Counted from the first letter of the stretch, positions 1 through 5,322 are shown. The stretch is 5,322 nt of DNA from Alphaproteobacteria bacterium (GCA_030427215.1 JAUHXB010000105.1:1-5322); one strand, 5' to 3'. Numbers and translations: made by a program. Notes: a model not told the origin generated them from the sequence alone.

Positions 1-2
1 AA

Positions 3-356
3 TTATGGGTTGAAAAAGTGGTTAGAGACGAGGAGTTTTCACTCCTCCTCACCAATAATACACACATACAGAAATTGAATAAGGATTTTCGTGGAAAAGA
101 TAAGCCAACAAATGTTCTGTCATTTCCCGATGATACAGGAAATTATTTAGGTGATATTGCCATTGCCCTTGAAACCATTGTGAAAGAGGCGAAGGAACAA
201 GAGAAAGATTTTTATCATCATTTTACCCACATGCTTATCCACGGACTTCTACATCTTCAAGGTTATGATCATGAAACGGATGGAGAAGCCGAAGAGATGG
301 AAGCATTGGAAATTAAAATTTTAGCAGACATGGGCATTGAAAACCCTTATATTTAA
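3..356 (+). CDS. ybeY: YbeY endoribonuclease / rRNA maturation factor, 5'-truncated by window edge
   Basis: YbeY is a zinc-dependent single-strand endoribonuclease needed for 16S rRNA 3'-end maturation and late 30S quality control in the cytoplasm. The metal-binding H-x3-H-x5-H signature is intact: HGLLHLQGYDH lies near the C-terminus, with three histidines at residues 75, 79 and 85 counted from the GTG at position 18. The family block GKDKPTNVLSFP and the segment YLGDIAIALETIVKEAKEQ lie upstream in the usual order, and the tail EAEEMEALEIKIL is typical. The frame stays open to the window edge (L-W-V-E-K precede the GTG at 18), so that GTG is very probably an internal valine and the true start is outside the window. 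About 118 codons are visible of a protein usually near 150-180 aa. The stop is 6 nt before corC, which suggests co-transcription. Upstream phoH is expected from alphaproteobacterial synteny but is not visible. Confidence 0.95.
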   Translation, partial: LWVEKVVRDEEFSLLLTNNTHIQKLNKDFRGKDKPTNVLSFPDDTGNYLGDIAIALETIVKEAKEQEKDFYHHFTHMLIHGLLHLQGYDHETDGEAEEMEALEIKILADMGIENPYI

Positions 357-362
357 TTTGCT

Positions 363-1220
363 ATGAACGCTTTCATCAAAAAAATATTTCGTCCCCGTGA
401 CAATCAATCCCTTAAAGAAGCCATCGAAGAGATTATCGAAGATCATGATGAAGATTCAATTTCTAATGGTGGCCCCAAAACGGATGATCATGAGCGGTCT
501 TTAATAACCAATATCCTTAAATTACAAGATGAAACTGTTGAAGATATTATGGTGCCACGGGCCGATATTATTGCCATTGATGAAACTGCCTCTCAAAAAG
601 AGCTGATGGCACTATTATCCGAACATCAATTTAGCCGTATTCCCGTTTTTCGGGATCAATTGGACGATGTGATTGGGACAATTCATATTAAAGATATTTT
701 GTCACAAACGGCCAGCGGCAAAAAAGTCGTCATAAAAGATATTATTAGAGAAATTCCAATCGTATCCCCTGCGATGCCTGTATCCGACCTTATCTTATTC
801 ATGAAGGAAAAGCGCAAACATATGGTTTTGATCGTTGATGAATACGGTGGAATTGATGGCCTAATAACCATAGGCGATATTATCGAAAGCATCGTCGGTG
901 AAATTGAAGACGAATATGATACATCCAACCATAATGTTTTATTGGAGCGCGCGGATGGCAGTATTTTAGCCGAAGGGCGCGTTGAATTAGATGAGTTTGA
1001 AGATAAGTTTGGTTATATTTTTACAGAGGGCGACCACGAAGAGGCCGATACATTGGCAGGGCTGGTCTTTTCAATTGCTGGTCACGTCCCGGCACGCGGT
1101 GAAATTATAAGCCACGATAACGGCCTGGAATTTGAAGTCTTAGATGCGGGCCCACGGCGCATTAATCGTTTAAAAATTCGAAATACAGATGAAATCAATA
1201 CCTCAAATACTTCAAAATAA
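363..1220 (+). CDS. corC: CorC/HlyC family CBS-pair protein with transporter-associated domain
   Basis: This is a 285-aa soluble protein of the CorC/HlyC family. These proteins are linked to magnesium/cobalt efflux, and the tandem CBS domains bind adenine nucleotides; the precise role in alphaproteobacteria is not settled. Visible order: an acidic N-terminal helix (residues about 15-32); CBS1 starting at VEDIMVPRADI (59-69) and including SRIPVF (91-96); CBS2 (about 120-178) with VLIVDEYGGIDGLIT (155-169); the linker DIIESIVGEIEDEYD (172-186); then the CorC_HlyC C-terminal domain (about 190-272) with DTLAGLVFSIAGHVPARGE (229-247). No membrane segment is seen, so it is the short form without the DUF21 transmembrane domain. 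The ATG at 363 follows ybeY by 6 nt and has no clear Shine-Dalgarno; translational coupling to ybeY is inferred. Its 3' end overlaps the proposed lnt start by 32 nt. The length is normal for the family and no key segment is missing. Confidence 0.93.
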   Translation: MNAFIKKIFRPRDNQSLKEAIEEIIEDHDEDSISNGGPKTDDHERSLITNILKLQDETVEDIMVPRADIIAIDETASQKELMALLSEHQFSRIPVFRDQLDDVIGTIHIKDILSQTASGKKVVIKDIIREIPIVSPAMPVSDLILFMKEKRKHMVLIVDEYGGIDGLITIGDIIESIVGEIEDEYDTSNHNVLLERADGSILAEGRVELDEFEDKFGYIFTEGDHEEADTLAGLVFSIAGHVPARGEIISHDNGLEFEVLDAGPRRINRLKIRNTDEINTSNTSK

Positions 1221-2589
1221 CGCCTCCATGATATTGTTTTGTATGGGTTGTTTATCGGCTCTTGCAACTGCCCCACTTTATGCGTGGCCGCTGGTGATGG
1301 TCGGTTATTCGACCCTGGTTATAGTCCTTATTCAATCACCAAATTGGAAGTCTACTTTTAAAAGTTGTTTCCTTTTCTTTTTCGGTTTTTTTATCGTTAG
1401 CCTTTATTGGATTTCAAACAGCCTTTTTATTGATTTAGAGAGGTGGTGGTGGGCTCTGCCCTTTTCATTATTTGGATTGCCCTCCTTACTTTCCCTGTTT
1501 CCGACAGTCATTGTTACACTAGCCTCTTTCATTCCGCGTTATCGGTGGATTGTGTTTATATCGGCCTTAATCCTTGCCGATCTGGCTCGTGGACATTTAT
1601 TCACAGGATTTCCATGGAATATGCCAGCACATGTTTGGGCCCAAACAGATATGATGATGGAAATCCTGCCCCATATCGGGTTTTATGGATTGAATGGCCT
1701 GACAATTATTCTGTTTAGTTTACCAGCGCTTTTTATTGGCTTTTGGGCACTGATCCCACTTTTATCATTCCTCTTTTTTCATCCCATAGGTCAAGAATTT
1801 CAGGTGAATAATCTGATTTTTAAAAAAACAGACAATCAAGCCATAGAAGAACCATATGATATGACGATGGTTCAGATGAATATCCTGCAAAATGAGAAAT
1901 GGAATCCGCAATTGATGTGGAGTCATTTTTCTAATTATATTGATAAAAGTGCACAATCCGTTTCTGGGAGAACAAAACCGCAAATCATCATTTGGCCCGA
2001 AACGGCCTTATCCGAATCGTTTTTAACGTATGATCAGCCAAAGCAAAAGCTCAATGGTTTTTTAGCGAATTTACCTTTGAACTCTTACTTGATAACCGGC
2101 TATCTGGTTAATAACAGAGGTATGGCGACCAATTCACTTGCTGTGTTTAATCGCCAAGGCCGTGTTGTCAGGCAATATAATAAACATCACCTTGTTCCAT
2201 TTGGCGAGTATATGCCCTTTGGATTGGATACGATTACAGGATTTAATAATTTTACAGCGGGATCGCGACCTAGCCCTATTGAAATAAACGATCTGGATTT
2301 TTCTTTCCTACCGCTTATTTGTTATGAAATCATTTTTCCATCTTATTCTAAAATGGCGAAAAACAATGATTTCATCATCAACATTACCAATGATGCTTGG
2401 TTTGGAAAAACCGCCGGCCCTTATCAACATTTTGATCACGCGCGTTTTCGTGCAATAGAAAATCACAAGCCAGTCATTCGCCTTTCTGGAAATGGAATCA
2501 GTGCAATTATATCGCCATATGGACATGTTAAAAACATGTCTTTACTCAATAAAACAGACATTTTTAGCATAAAAAAACAAAAGCAATAG
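1189..2589 (+). CDS. lnt: Apolipoprotein N-acyltransferase Lnt, lacking the usual C-terminal membrane helix
   Basis: Lnt adds the third acyl chain, taken from phospholipid, to the N-terminal cysteine of lipoproteins at the periplasmic face of the inner membrane. The N-terminal half (residues about 14-200) is a run of hydrophobic segments, followed by a carbon-nitrogen hydrolase (nitrilase-like) domain. The catalytic triad is present: Glu271 in IIIWPETALSES, Lys332 in YNKHHLVPFGEYMPFG, and Cys378 in LPLICYEIIFPS. The conserved Glu340 (PFGEY) and the block NDAWFGKTAGPYQHFDHARF (401-420) are also there. At 466 aa it is shorter than the usual 500 or so: it stops about 20 residues after SPYGHV, so the closing transmembrane helix of the family is absent. 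The start is uncertain. ATG 1189 gives a short cytoplasmic N-terminus and a 32-nt overlap with corC; ATG 1228 would start right at the first helix. Neither has a visible ribosome binding site. Confidence 0.93.
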   Translation: MKSIPQILQNNASMILFCMGCLSALATAPLYAWPLVMVGYSTLVIVLIQSPNWKSTFKSCFLFFFGFFIVSLYWISNSLFIDLERWWWALPFSLFGLPSLLSLFPTVIVTLASFIPRYRWIVFISALILADLARGHLFTGFPWNMPAHVWAQTDMMMEILPHIGFYGLNGLTIILFSLPALFIGFWALIPLLSFLFFHPIGQEFQVNNLIFKKTDNQAIEEPYDMTMVQMNILQNEKWNPQLMWSHFSNYIDKSAQSVSGRTKPQIIIWPETALSESFLTYDQPKQKLNGFLANLPLNSYLITGYLVNNRGMATNSLAVFNRQGRVVRQYNKHHLVPFGEYMPFGLDTITGFNNFTAGSRPSPIEINDLDFSFLPLICYEIIFPSYSKMAKNNDFIINITNDAWFGKTAGPYQHFDHARFRAIENHKPVIRLSGNGISAIISPYGHVKNMSLLNKTDIFSIKKQKQ

Positions 2590-2610
2590 TCAGTTGTGAA
2601 AAAGGAAACT

Positions 2611-2626
2611 CTATACTATTGTATAG
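2611..2626. repeat. Perfect 6-bp inverted repeat, possible operator
   Basis: CTATAC and GTATAG are exact reverse complements around TATT, giving the dyad CTATACTATTGTATAG. It starts 21 nt after the lnt stop. There is no T-run after it and the stem is AT-rich, so it is unlikely to terminate transcription. The size and symmetry would suit a dimeric XRE-type repressor, whose gene lies 117 nt downstream, but binding is not shown. Confidence 0.4.
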
Positions 2627-2642
2627 TGCGTACAAAAATCGC

Positions 2643-2670
2643 TTGTCATCTTACTTTAAGACGATGTAAA
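2643..2670 (+). promoter_or_regulatory. Candidate sigma70-type promoter for the XRE gene
   Basis: TTGTCA (2643-2648) matches the -35 consensus at 5 of 6 positions. After a 16-nt spacer, TGTAAA (2665-2670) matches TATAAT at 4 of 6. Transcription would start near 2677 and give a leader of about 65 nt that includes the GATGGT/ACCATC hairpin. The spacer contains the 9-mer CTTACTTTA, which is also found in the metK upstream gap. The match is moderate and chance is possible in AT-rich DNA. Confidence 0.3.
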
Positions 2671-2686
2671 CATGTGCAAGAGGGTG

Positions 2687-2715
2687 GATGGTTATATACG
2701 CATTCATACACCATC
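2687..2715. repeat. Inverted repeat GATGGT...ACCATC before the XRE gene
   Basis: GATGGT (2687-2692) and ACCATC (2710-2715) are exact reverse complements separated by 17 nt. In RNA this would be a 6-bp stem with a large AT-rich loop, placed about 27 nt before the start codon. It could be an operator or a weak leader hairpin. No known riboswitch is recognised. Confidence 0.3.
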
Positions 2716-2731
2716 GTGACTTATGAAAATT

Positions 2732-2737
2732 TATAAT
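2732..2737 (+). promoter_or_regulatory. Perfect -10 hexamer TATAAT next to the XRE start codon
   Basis: TATAAT occurs 5 nt before the ATG at 2743. If used, the transcript would start at or within a base or two of the ATG, making a leaderless mRNA; this would fit the lack of any Shine-Dalgarno there. The -35 position (about 2709-2714, CACCAT) is poor, so the element may be chance. Confidence 0.25.
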
Positions 2738-2742
2738 GTGAT

Positions 2743-3174
2743 ATGAAACAGATAAAAACAAAAAATGGCCCAGACGAAAGAGACCGCATCATTGGATTGC
2801 GTGTAAAAGCATATCGTGAAATAAAGGGGTTGAGCCAAGTTGAGCTTGGTGAATCTGTTGGCGTCACATTTCAACAAATTCAAAAATATGAATCTGGCAA
2901 AAATAAAGTAAGCGTTAGTCGCTTAATTGATATGTGCCAAATTTTGGAAACATCCCTTATGTCGTTTTTAACGGGATTAACAGATACAGACAACGCCCAT
3001 ATCATCGCGGTATCGGATGTTAAGCAAGACAAAATCATCAATGACCCTGACCGTAATAAGGAAGTTGAGGAATTGCTAAAAATTTATAATTCTGTCGATA
3101 CGGCTGAAGACCGCAAAGAAATTCTAAATGTCCTAAAAGCCCTGGCCTCTGCCAAGAAAAAGCGCTCAGCTTAA
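2743..3174 (+). CDS. XRE-family helix-turn-helix transcriptional regulator
   Basis: This is a 143-aa DNA-binding protein. The Cro/C1-type HTH spans residues about 16-77: the IIGLRVKAYREIKGLSQVEL segment carries the first helices, ESVGVTFQQIQKYESGKNKVS (37-57) carries the recognition helix (VTFQQIQKYE), and LIDMCQILETSLMSFL (61-76) completes the fold. A charged, helical C-terminal part (about 105-143), ending in a basic AKKKRS tail, may serve dimerisation. Small XRE proteins with the VTFQQIQKYE signature are common directly upstream of metK in alphaproteobacteria, which supports a genuine, conserved gene. Its regulon is unknown; control of itself and metK is inference from position and shared upstream motifs. 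The start is the first ATG in frame; no Shine-Dalgarno is visible and a TATAAT lies 5 nt before it. No sensor or ligand domain is seen. Confidence 0.9.
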   Translation: MKQIKTKNGPDERDRIIGLRVKAYREIKGLSQVELGESVGVTFQQIQKYESGKNKVSVSRLIDMCQILETSLMSFLTGLTDTDNAHIIAVSDVKQDKIINDPDRNKEVEELLKIYNSVDTAEDRKEILNVLKALASAKKKRSA

Positions 3175-3202
3175 TAAACCCCATAAAATACATATTAATA
3201 CC

Positions 3203-3230
3203 TTGACGTATCCTTACTTTATGGTTAAAA
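3203..3230 (+). promoter_or_regulatory. Candidate metK promoter
   Basis: TTGACG (3203-3208) matches the -35 consensus at 5 of 6 positions. The best-placed -10 is TTAAAA (3225-3230, 16-nt spacer), only 3 of 6, so this would be a weak or activator-dependent promoter. The start of transcription would fall near 3237, inside the inverted repeat 3224-3242. The gap after the XRE stop is 90 nt to the TTG at 3265 or 126 nt to the ATG at 3301, which leaves room for a separate promoter. Confidence 0.35.
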
Positions 3231-3242
3231 GTCATTTTTAAC
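3224..3242. repeat. Perfect 7-bp inverted repeat over the metK promoter -10/+1
   Basis: GTTAAAA (3224-3230) and TTTTAAC (3236-3242) are exact reverse complements around GTCAT. The dyad covers the predicted -10 and start point of the metK promoter, which is where a repressor would act. There is no GC stem and no separate T-run, so it does not look like a terminator for the XRE gene. Binding by the XRE protein encoded upstream is a guess. Confidence 0.4.
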
Positions 3243-3300
3243 TCTATGAAAAAAGAGATTTATCTTGACCATATCCACCAAATCCGCGAAAAAAGAATTT

Positions 3301-4491
3301 ATGAGATCTCATATATTTACATCCGAATCTGTATCAGAAGGCCACCCCGACAAAATTTGTGACCGCATTTCTGATGCTGTTGTTGATGCTTTTTATAAAC
3401 TAGGCGTTAAAAACGGAACTGCCGATCAAACTCGCGTTGCATGTGAAACCGCAACAACAACGAACCATATTGCGCTTTTAGGAGAATTCAGAGGTGATTT
3501 CGAGTCTATTGATTTTGAAAAATTGGTTAGAGGTTGCGTAAAGGATATAGGTTACGAACAAAAGGGATTTCACCACGCCACCTTAAAAATGTACAATCTT
3601 TTACACGCTCAATCAGCCCACATCGCACAAGGTGTTGACCAAGATGGAGCCGGCGACCAAGGCATTATGTTTGGGTATGCGACAAACGAGACGCCGCAGT
3701 TAATGCCAGCTCCAATACAATATTCACATGATATTTTACGAGTTTTAGCTGATGAAAGAAAACATGGCTCGCTCAAATCTATCTTAGGTCCTGATGCTAA
3801 AAGCCAGCTTTCTGTTCAATATGATGCCAATGGAAAACCCGTTGGTGTCACTTCTATAGTTTTATCTACGCAACATTTAAATCCAAATCTTTCCTCAAAC
3901 GAAATTCATGAAATAGTACGTCCCTGTATACTTGATGTTTTGCCTGAGGGATGGGTTACTTCAGATACGGAATGGCACGTTAATCCAACAGGGGCATTTG
4001 TTATTGGTGGCCCTGACGGTGATGCAGGATTAACAGGCCGTAAAATCATTGTTGATACATATGGTGGCGCCGCACCGCATGGTGGAGGCGCATTTTCCGG
4101 AAAGGATTCAACGAAGGTTGATCGCTCCGCCGCTTATGCAGCCCGTTACCTCGCAAAGAACATTGTTGCCGCAGGATTGGCAGAAAAATGTACTATTCAA
4201 TTATCATATGCAATCGGCGTAGCCCAGCCACAATCCGTGTATGTGAACACCCATGGAACTGGCGCAATTGATGAAGCGGAATTAGAGACATTTATAATGA
4301 ATAACTTTGACCTCTCTCCAAGAGGTATCCGTAATATGTTGGAGCTTAATAAACCGATATATGAAAGAACAGCAGCCTATGGCCATTTTGGCCGTGAACC
4401 TGATCAAGATGGTGGTTTTTCATGGGAAAGAACCGATGAAAAATCTCCAGCCTCTGAAATATTGAAATCTGCCCCTAAACCGATGGTATAG
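3301..4491 (+). CDS. metK: S-adenosylmethionine synthetase (methionine adenosyltransferase)
   Basis: MetK makes S-adenosylmethionine from methionine and ATP, releasing phosphate and pyrophosphate; it acts in the cytoplasm as a tetramer. From ATG 3301 the protein is 396 aa, close to the family length, and begins [18 protein letters not shown] as the family does. Visible motifs: GHPDK (14-18, ATP-site His15 and Asp17), the hexapeptide GAGDQG (116-121), [11 protein letters not shown] (165-175), [20 protein letters not shown] (229-248), and the phosphate-binding loop GGGAFSGKD (261-269). The segment [17 protein letters not shown] is typical of the alphaproteobacterial form. The frame is open upstream to a TTG at 3265, which has a weak AAAGAG before it and would add 12 residues ([12 protein letters not shown]) not usual in the family; I prefer ATG 3301. 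trmB follows after 6 nt and its product consumes SAM. No SAM riboswitch is recognised in the leader. Confidence 0.97.
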   Translation: MRSHIFTSESVSEGHPDKICDRISDAVVDAFYKLGVKNGTADQTRVACETATTTNHIALLGEFRGDFESIDFEKLVRGCVKDIGYEQKGFHHATLKMYNLLHAQSAHIAQGVDQDGAGDQGIMFGYATNETPQLMPAPIQYSHDILRVLADERKHGSLKSILGPDAKSQLSVQYDANGKPVGVTSIVLSTQHLNPNLSSNEIHEIVRPCILDVLPEGWVTSDTEWHVNPTGAFVIGGPDGDAGLTGRKIIVDTYGGAAPHGGGAFSGKDSTKVDRSAAYAARYLAKNIVAAGLAEKCTIQLSYAIGVAQPQSVYVNTHGTGAIDEAELETFIMNNFDLSPRGIRNMLELNKPIYERTAAYGHFGREPDQDGGFSWERTDEKSPASEILKSAPKPMV

Positions 4492-4497
4492 GGACGA

Positions 4498-5241
4498 TTG
4501 ATAGAATCTTCACCCAAACACAGATTTCACGGTAGGCGGAAAGGGAAAGCCCTGACCGCCTATCGTCAGGATTTGATGGAGAGTGAGCTTCCCAAATACT
4601 TAATCCCTTCACCCATTCCTGCTAAAATTTTCGATGAAAATTTAGCGTCATTGCCCTCCCCCTTAAGGGAGAGGGAGGGGCTCACTGCTAAGCGGGAGGG
4701 TGAGGGCAAAAACAACCAAACATGGCTGGAAATTGGCTTTGGCAACGGGGAGTTTTTATCGTATATGTCTCAAAACCATCCTGAGATAAATCTTATAGGG
4801 TGCGAGCCGTTTATGAATGGGGTGGCTGCCCTGCTCGCCTCCCTAGACAATCCCGTTAATAATCTCAAAATCTGGCATGATGATGCACGAATATTAATGG
4901 ATACAATCCCTGATCATTCGATTGATCGTGTGTATTTACTCAATCCCGATCCATGGCCAAAAACACGTCATCATAAACGGCGTTTTGTTCAAATAGAAAC
5001 ATTGGACGACCTCGCTCGCCTGCTTAAACCAAATGGGCAATTCATCATGTCGACCGATGTTGCCGACCTTGCCAATTGGATGCATGAAAAAACATGGAAT
5101 CATGGCGCATTTGAATGGACGTCAACATCTCAAGATGATTGGTTATCCCCTCCCGATGATTGGCCTTTGGATAAAACCAGATATATGAAGAAAGCCCTTG
5201 GCGGCGAGACAATTTATTGGTTGAAGTTTAAAAGGATTTAA
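4498..5241 (+). CDS. trmB: tRNA (guanine-N7-)-methyltransferase TrmB with palindrome-encoded insert
   Basis: TrmB transfers a methyl group from SAM to N7 of G46 in the tRNA variable loop. The TTG start at 4498 is the only start between the metK stop (in the same frame) and the conserved N-terminal FHGRRKGKAL (10-19); AGGGA 3 nt before it may help initiation. Motif I, LEIGFGNGEFL (77-87), binds SAM; IGCEPFMNGVA (100-110), the catalytic-region NPDPWPKTRHHKRRF (149-163) and the C-terminal TRYMKKALGGETIYWLKFKR (227-246) are all conserved. Residues 52-71 (LPSPLREREG, then LTAKREGEGK) are encoded by a GC-rich palindromic element and are foreign to the family; they fall in the linker before motif I, where they should disturb the fold least. 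All key motifs are intact, so the protein is probably active. It is likely co-transcribed with metK, which makes its co-substrate. The length of 247 aa is slightly long because of the insert. Confidence 0.94.
   Translation: MIESSPKHRFHGRRKGKALTAYRQDLMESELPKYLIPSPIPAKIFDENLASLPSPLREREGLTAKREGEGKNNQTWLEIGFGNGEFLSYMSQNHPEINLIGCEPFMNGVAALLASLDNPVNNLKIWHDDARILMDTIPDHSIDRVYLLNPDPWPKTRHHKRRFVQIETLDDLARLLKPNGQFIMSTDVADLANWMHEKTWNHGAFEWTSTSQDDWLSPPDDWPLDKTRYMKKALGGETIYWLKFKRI
4621..4646. repeat. AT-rich hairpin inside trmB, next to the palindromic element
   Basis: GCTAAAATTTT (4621-4631) and AAAATTTAGC (4637-4646) pair as a 10-bp stem with one bulged A around the loop CGATG. It encodes part of the trmB linker (residues about 42-50, AKIFDENLA) and ends 4 nt before the GC-rich element at 4651. 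It may be a second inserted palindrome, an older decayed copy of something, or chance. Confidence 0.4.
4651..4709. repeat. 59-bp GC-rich palindromic element inserted in frame in trmB
   Basis: The terminal arms 4651-4663 and 4697-4709 are reverse complements at 12 of 13 positions (TTGCCCTC pairs exactly with GAGGGCAA, then one C-T mismatch, then CCCT with AGGG). Inside lie the perfect palindrome CCCTTAAGGG (4660-4669) and a decayed second one around GCTCACTGCTAAGC. GC content is 38 of 59, well above the AT-rich flanks. It starts exactly on a codon boundary, and with one more base makes 20 sense codons, so the trmB frame survives. Translated forms like LPSPLREREG are familiar from dispersed palindromic repeats in many proteobacterial genomes, and the behaviour resembles Rickettsia palindromic elements, which insert in frame into protein genes. 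No clear target-site duplication is seen. Family identity is not proven from one copy. Confidence 0.75.
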
Positions 5242-5321
5242 ACAAACACCTCATTTTTCCATCCCCAAAAAGCGGATTTGGATAAGGGTTGCCCTGTAAC
5301 ACTCTGAATGGCCTCGTCAAA
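5238..5321 (-). CDS. Possible 3' end of a convergent gene of unknown function
   Basis: On the minus strand the frame entering from the window edge is open for 27 codons and ends in TAA (5240-5238). The visible tail reads ...GQPLSKSAFWGWKNEVFV, with a plausible amino acid mix and a Trp-rich end. Its stop overlaps the trmB stop within the shared TTAA (5238-5241), so the two genes would be convergent and overlap by 4 nt. Twenty-seven open codons can occur by chance, and I do not recognise the protein. The competing reading is a plus-strand gene starting at ATG 5308 (M-A-S-S-K), where rimP would be expected, but no ribosome binding site supports it. Confidence 0.3.
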   Translation of the reverse strand, partial: FDEAIQSVTGQPLSKSAFWGWKNEVFV

Positions 5322-5322
5322 A

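Larger units (their letters stand above)
2590..2742 (+). promoter_or_regulatory. 153-nt intergenic region between lnt and the XRE gene
   Basis: This gap holds no gene I can support. It contains, in order: a 16-nt dyad (2611-2626), a promoter-like pair (2643-2648 and 2665-2670), a GATGGT/ACCATC inverted repeat (2687-2692 and 2710-2715), and a perfect TATAAT (2732-2737) directly before the XRE start codon. No GC-rich hairpin followed by a T-run is seen, so no intrinsic terminator for lnt can be called. The lnt frame is open for 48 codons beyond its TAG, to a TAA at 2734-2736, but the encoded peptide resembles nothing I know. The density of dyads before a DNA-binding protein gene fits an autoregulated promoter; this is inference. 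Confidence 0.5.

Noticed and set aside
683..928. Minus-strand open frame of 81 codons inside corC
   Set aside because: It is fully inside a well-supported CBS-domain gene on the other strand and its translation has no recognisable motif; an antisense shadow.
1443..1718. Plus-strand open frame of 91 codons inside lnt
   Set aside because: It is out of frame with the well-supported Lnt reading frame and shows no motif of its own.
2590..2736. Readthrough extension of lnt beyond its TAG
   Set aside because: The frame is open for 48 codons, but the peptide is polar, lacks a membrane helix and does not resemble the Lnt C-terminus; the open stretch is within what chance allows.
3175..3300. SAM riboswitch in the metK leader
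   Set aside because: SAM-binding riboswitches are known upstream of metK in some bacteria, but the short AT-rich gap shows none of the conserved stems or pseudoknot features I know.
3246..3362. Short upstream frame starting at ATG 3246 and overlapping the metK start (about 38 codons)
   Set aside because: Arg/Ile-rich translation that tracks metK codons out of frame, no Met-rich or regulatory leader-peptide signature; most likely chance.
5261..5283. Hairpin-like sequence after trmB (ATCC..AAA pairing with TTTGGAT) as a terminator
   Set aside because: Short stem with a 2-nt bulge and no T-run on either strand; it also lies inside the possible minus-strand coding end.
1..5322. tRNA genes, CRISPR arrays, insertion sequences, phage genes
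   Set aside because: No cloverleaf, spaced direct repeats, transposase or integrase motif seen; apart from the small palindrome in trmB the window is ordinary core genome.

Overview
The window looks like a piece of an alphaproteobacterial chromosome from a low-GC lineage. The gene order ybeY - corC/hlyC - lnt - XRE-type regulator - metK - trmB is the conserved alphaproteobacterial arrangement (phoH usually precedes it and rimP-nusA usually follows). The protein sequences match that group, for example the MetK form with '[14 protein letters not shown]' and the TrmB motif 'LEIGFGNGEFL'. The DNA is AT-rich by eye. I cannot place the organism more exactly.

Layout: (1) Positions 3-2589 hold a tight co-directional block: the 3' part of ybeY (16S rRNA maturation endonuclease), corC (CBS-pair protein), and lnt (apolipoprotein N-acyltransferase). 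They are joined by a 6-nt gap and a 32-nt overlap, which suggests one operon. (2) Positions 2590-2742 are a 153-nt intergenic region with several dyads and promoter-like elements. (3) Positions 2743-3174 encode a 143-aa XRE-family DNA-binding protein. (4) A short second regulatory gap, with a TTGACG box and a perfect 7-bp inverted repeat, leads into metK (3301-4491, S-adenosylmethionine synthetase). (5) trmB (4498-5241, tRNA m7G46 methyltransferase) follows after 6 nt. (6) The last 80 nt hold either the 3' end of a convergent minus-strand gene or non-coding sequence; no clear rimP is seen.

How the genes work together: MetK makes S-adenosylmethionine and TrmB, directly downstream, consumes it. 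The XRE protein sits where it could control itself and metK; the two upstream gaps share the 9-mer CTTACTTTA, but no binding is shown. YbeY and TrmB both act on RNA, while CorC and Lnt act at or near the envelope.

The most unusual signal is inside trmB: a GC-rich 59-bp palindromic element (4651-4709, 13-bp terminal arms matching at 12 of 13 positions). It adds about 20 in-frame codons just before the SAM-binding motif, in the manner of Rickettsia palindromic elements that insert into protein genes. A second, AT-rich hairpin (4621-4646) lies 4 nt upstream. The second oddity is that Lnt ends right after its nitrilase domain and lacks the C-terminal membrane helix that normally closes the protein.
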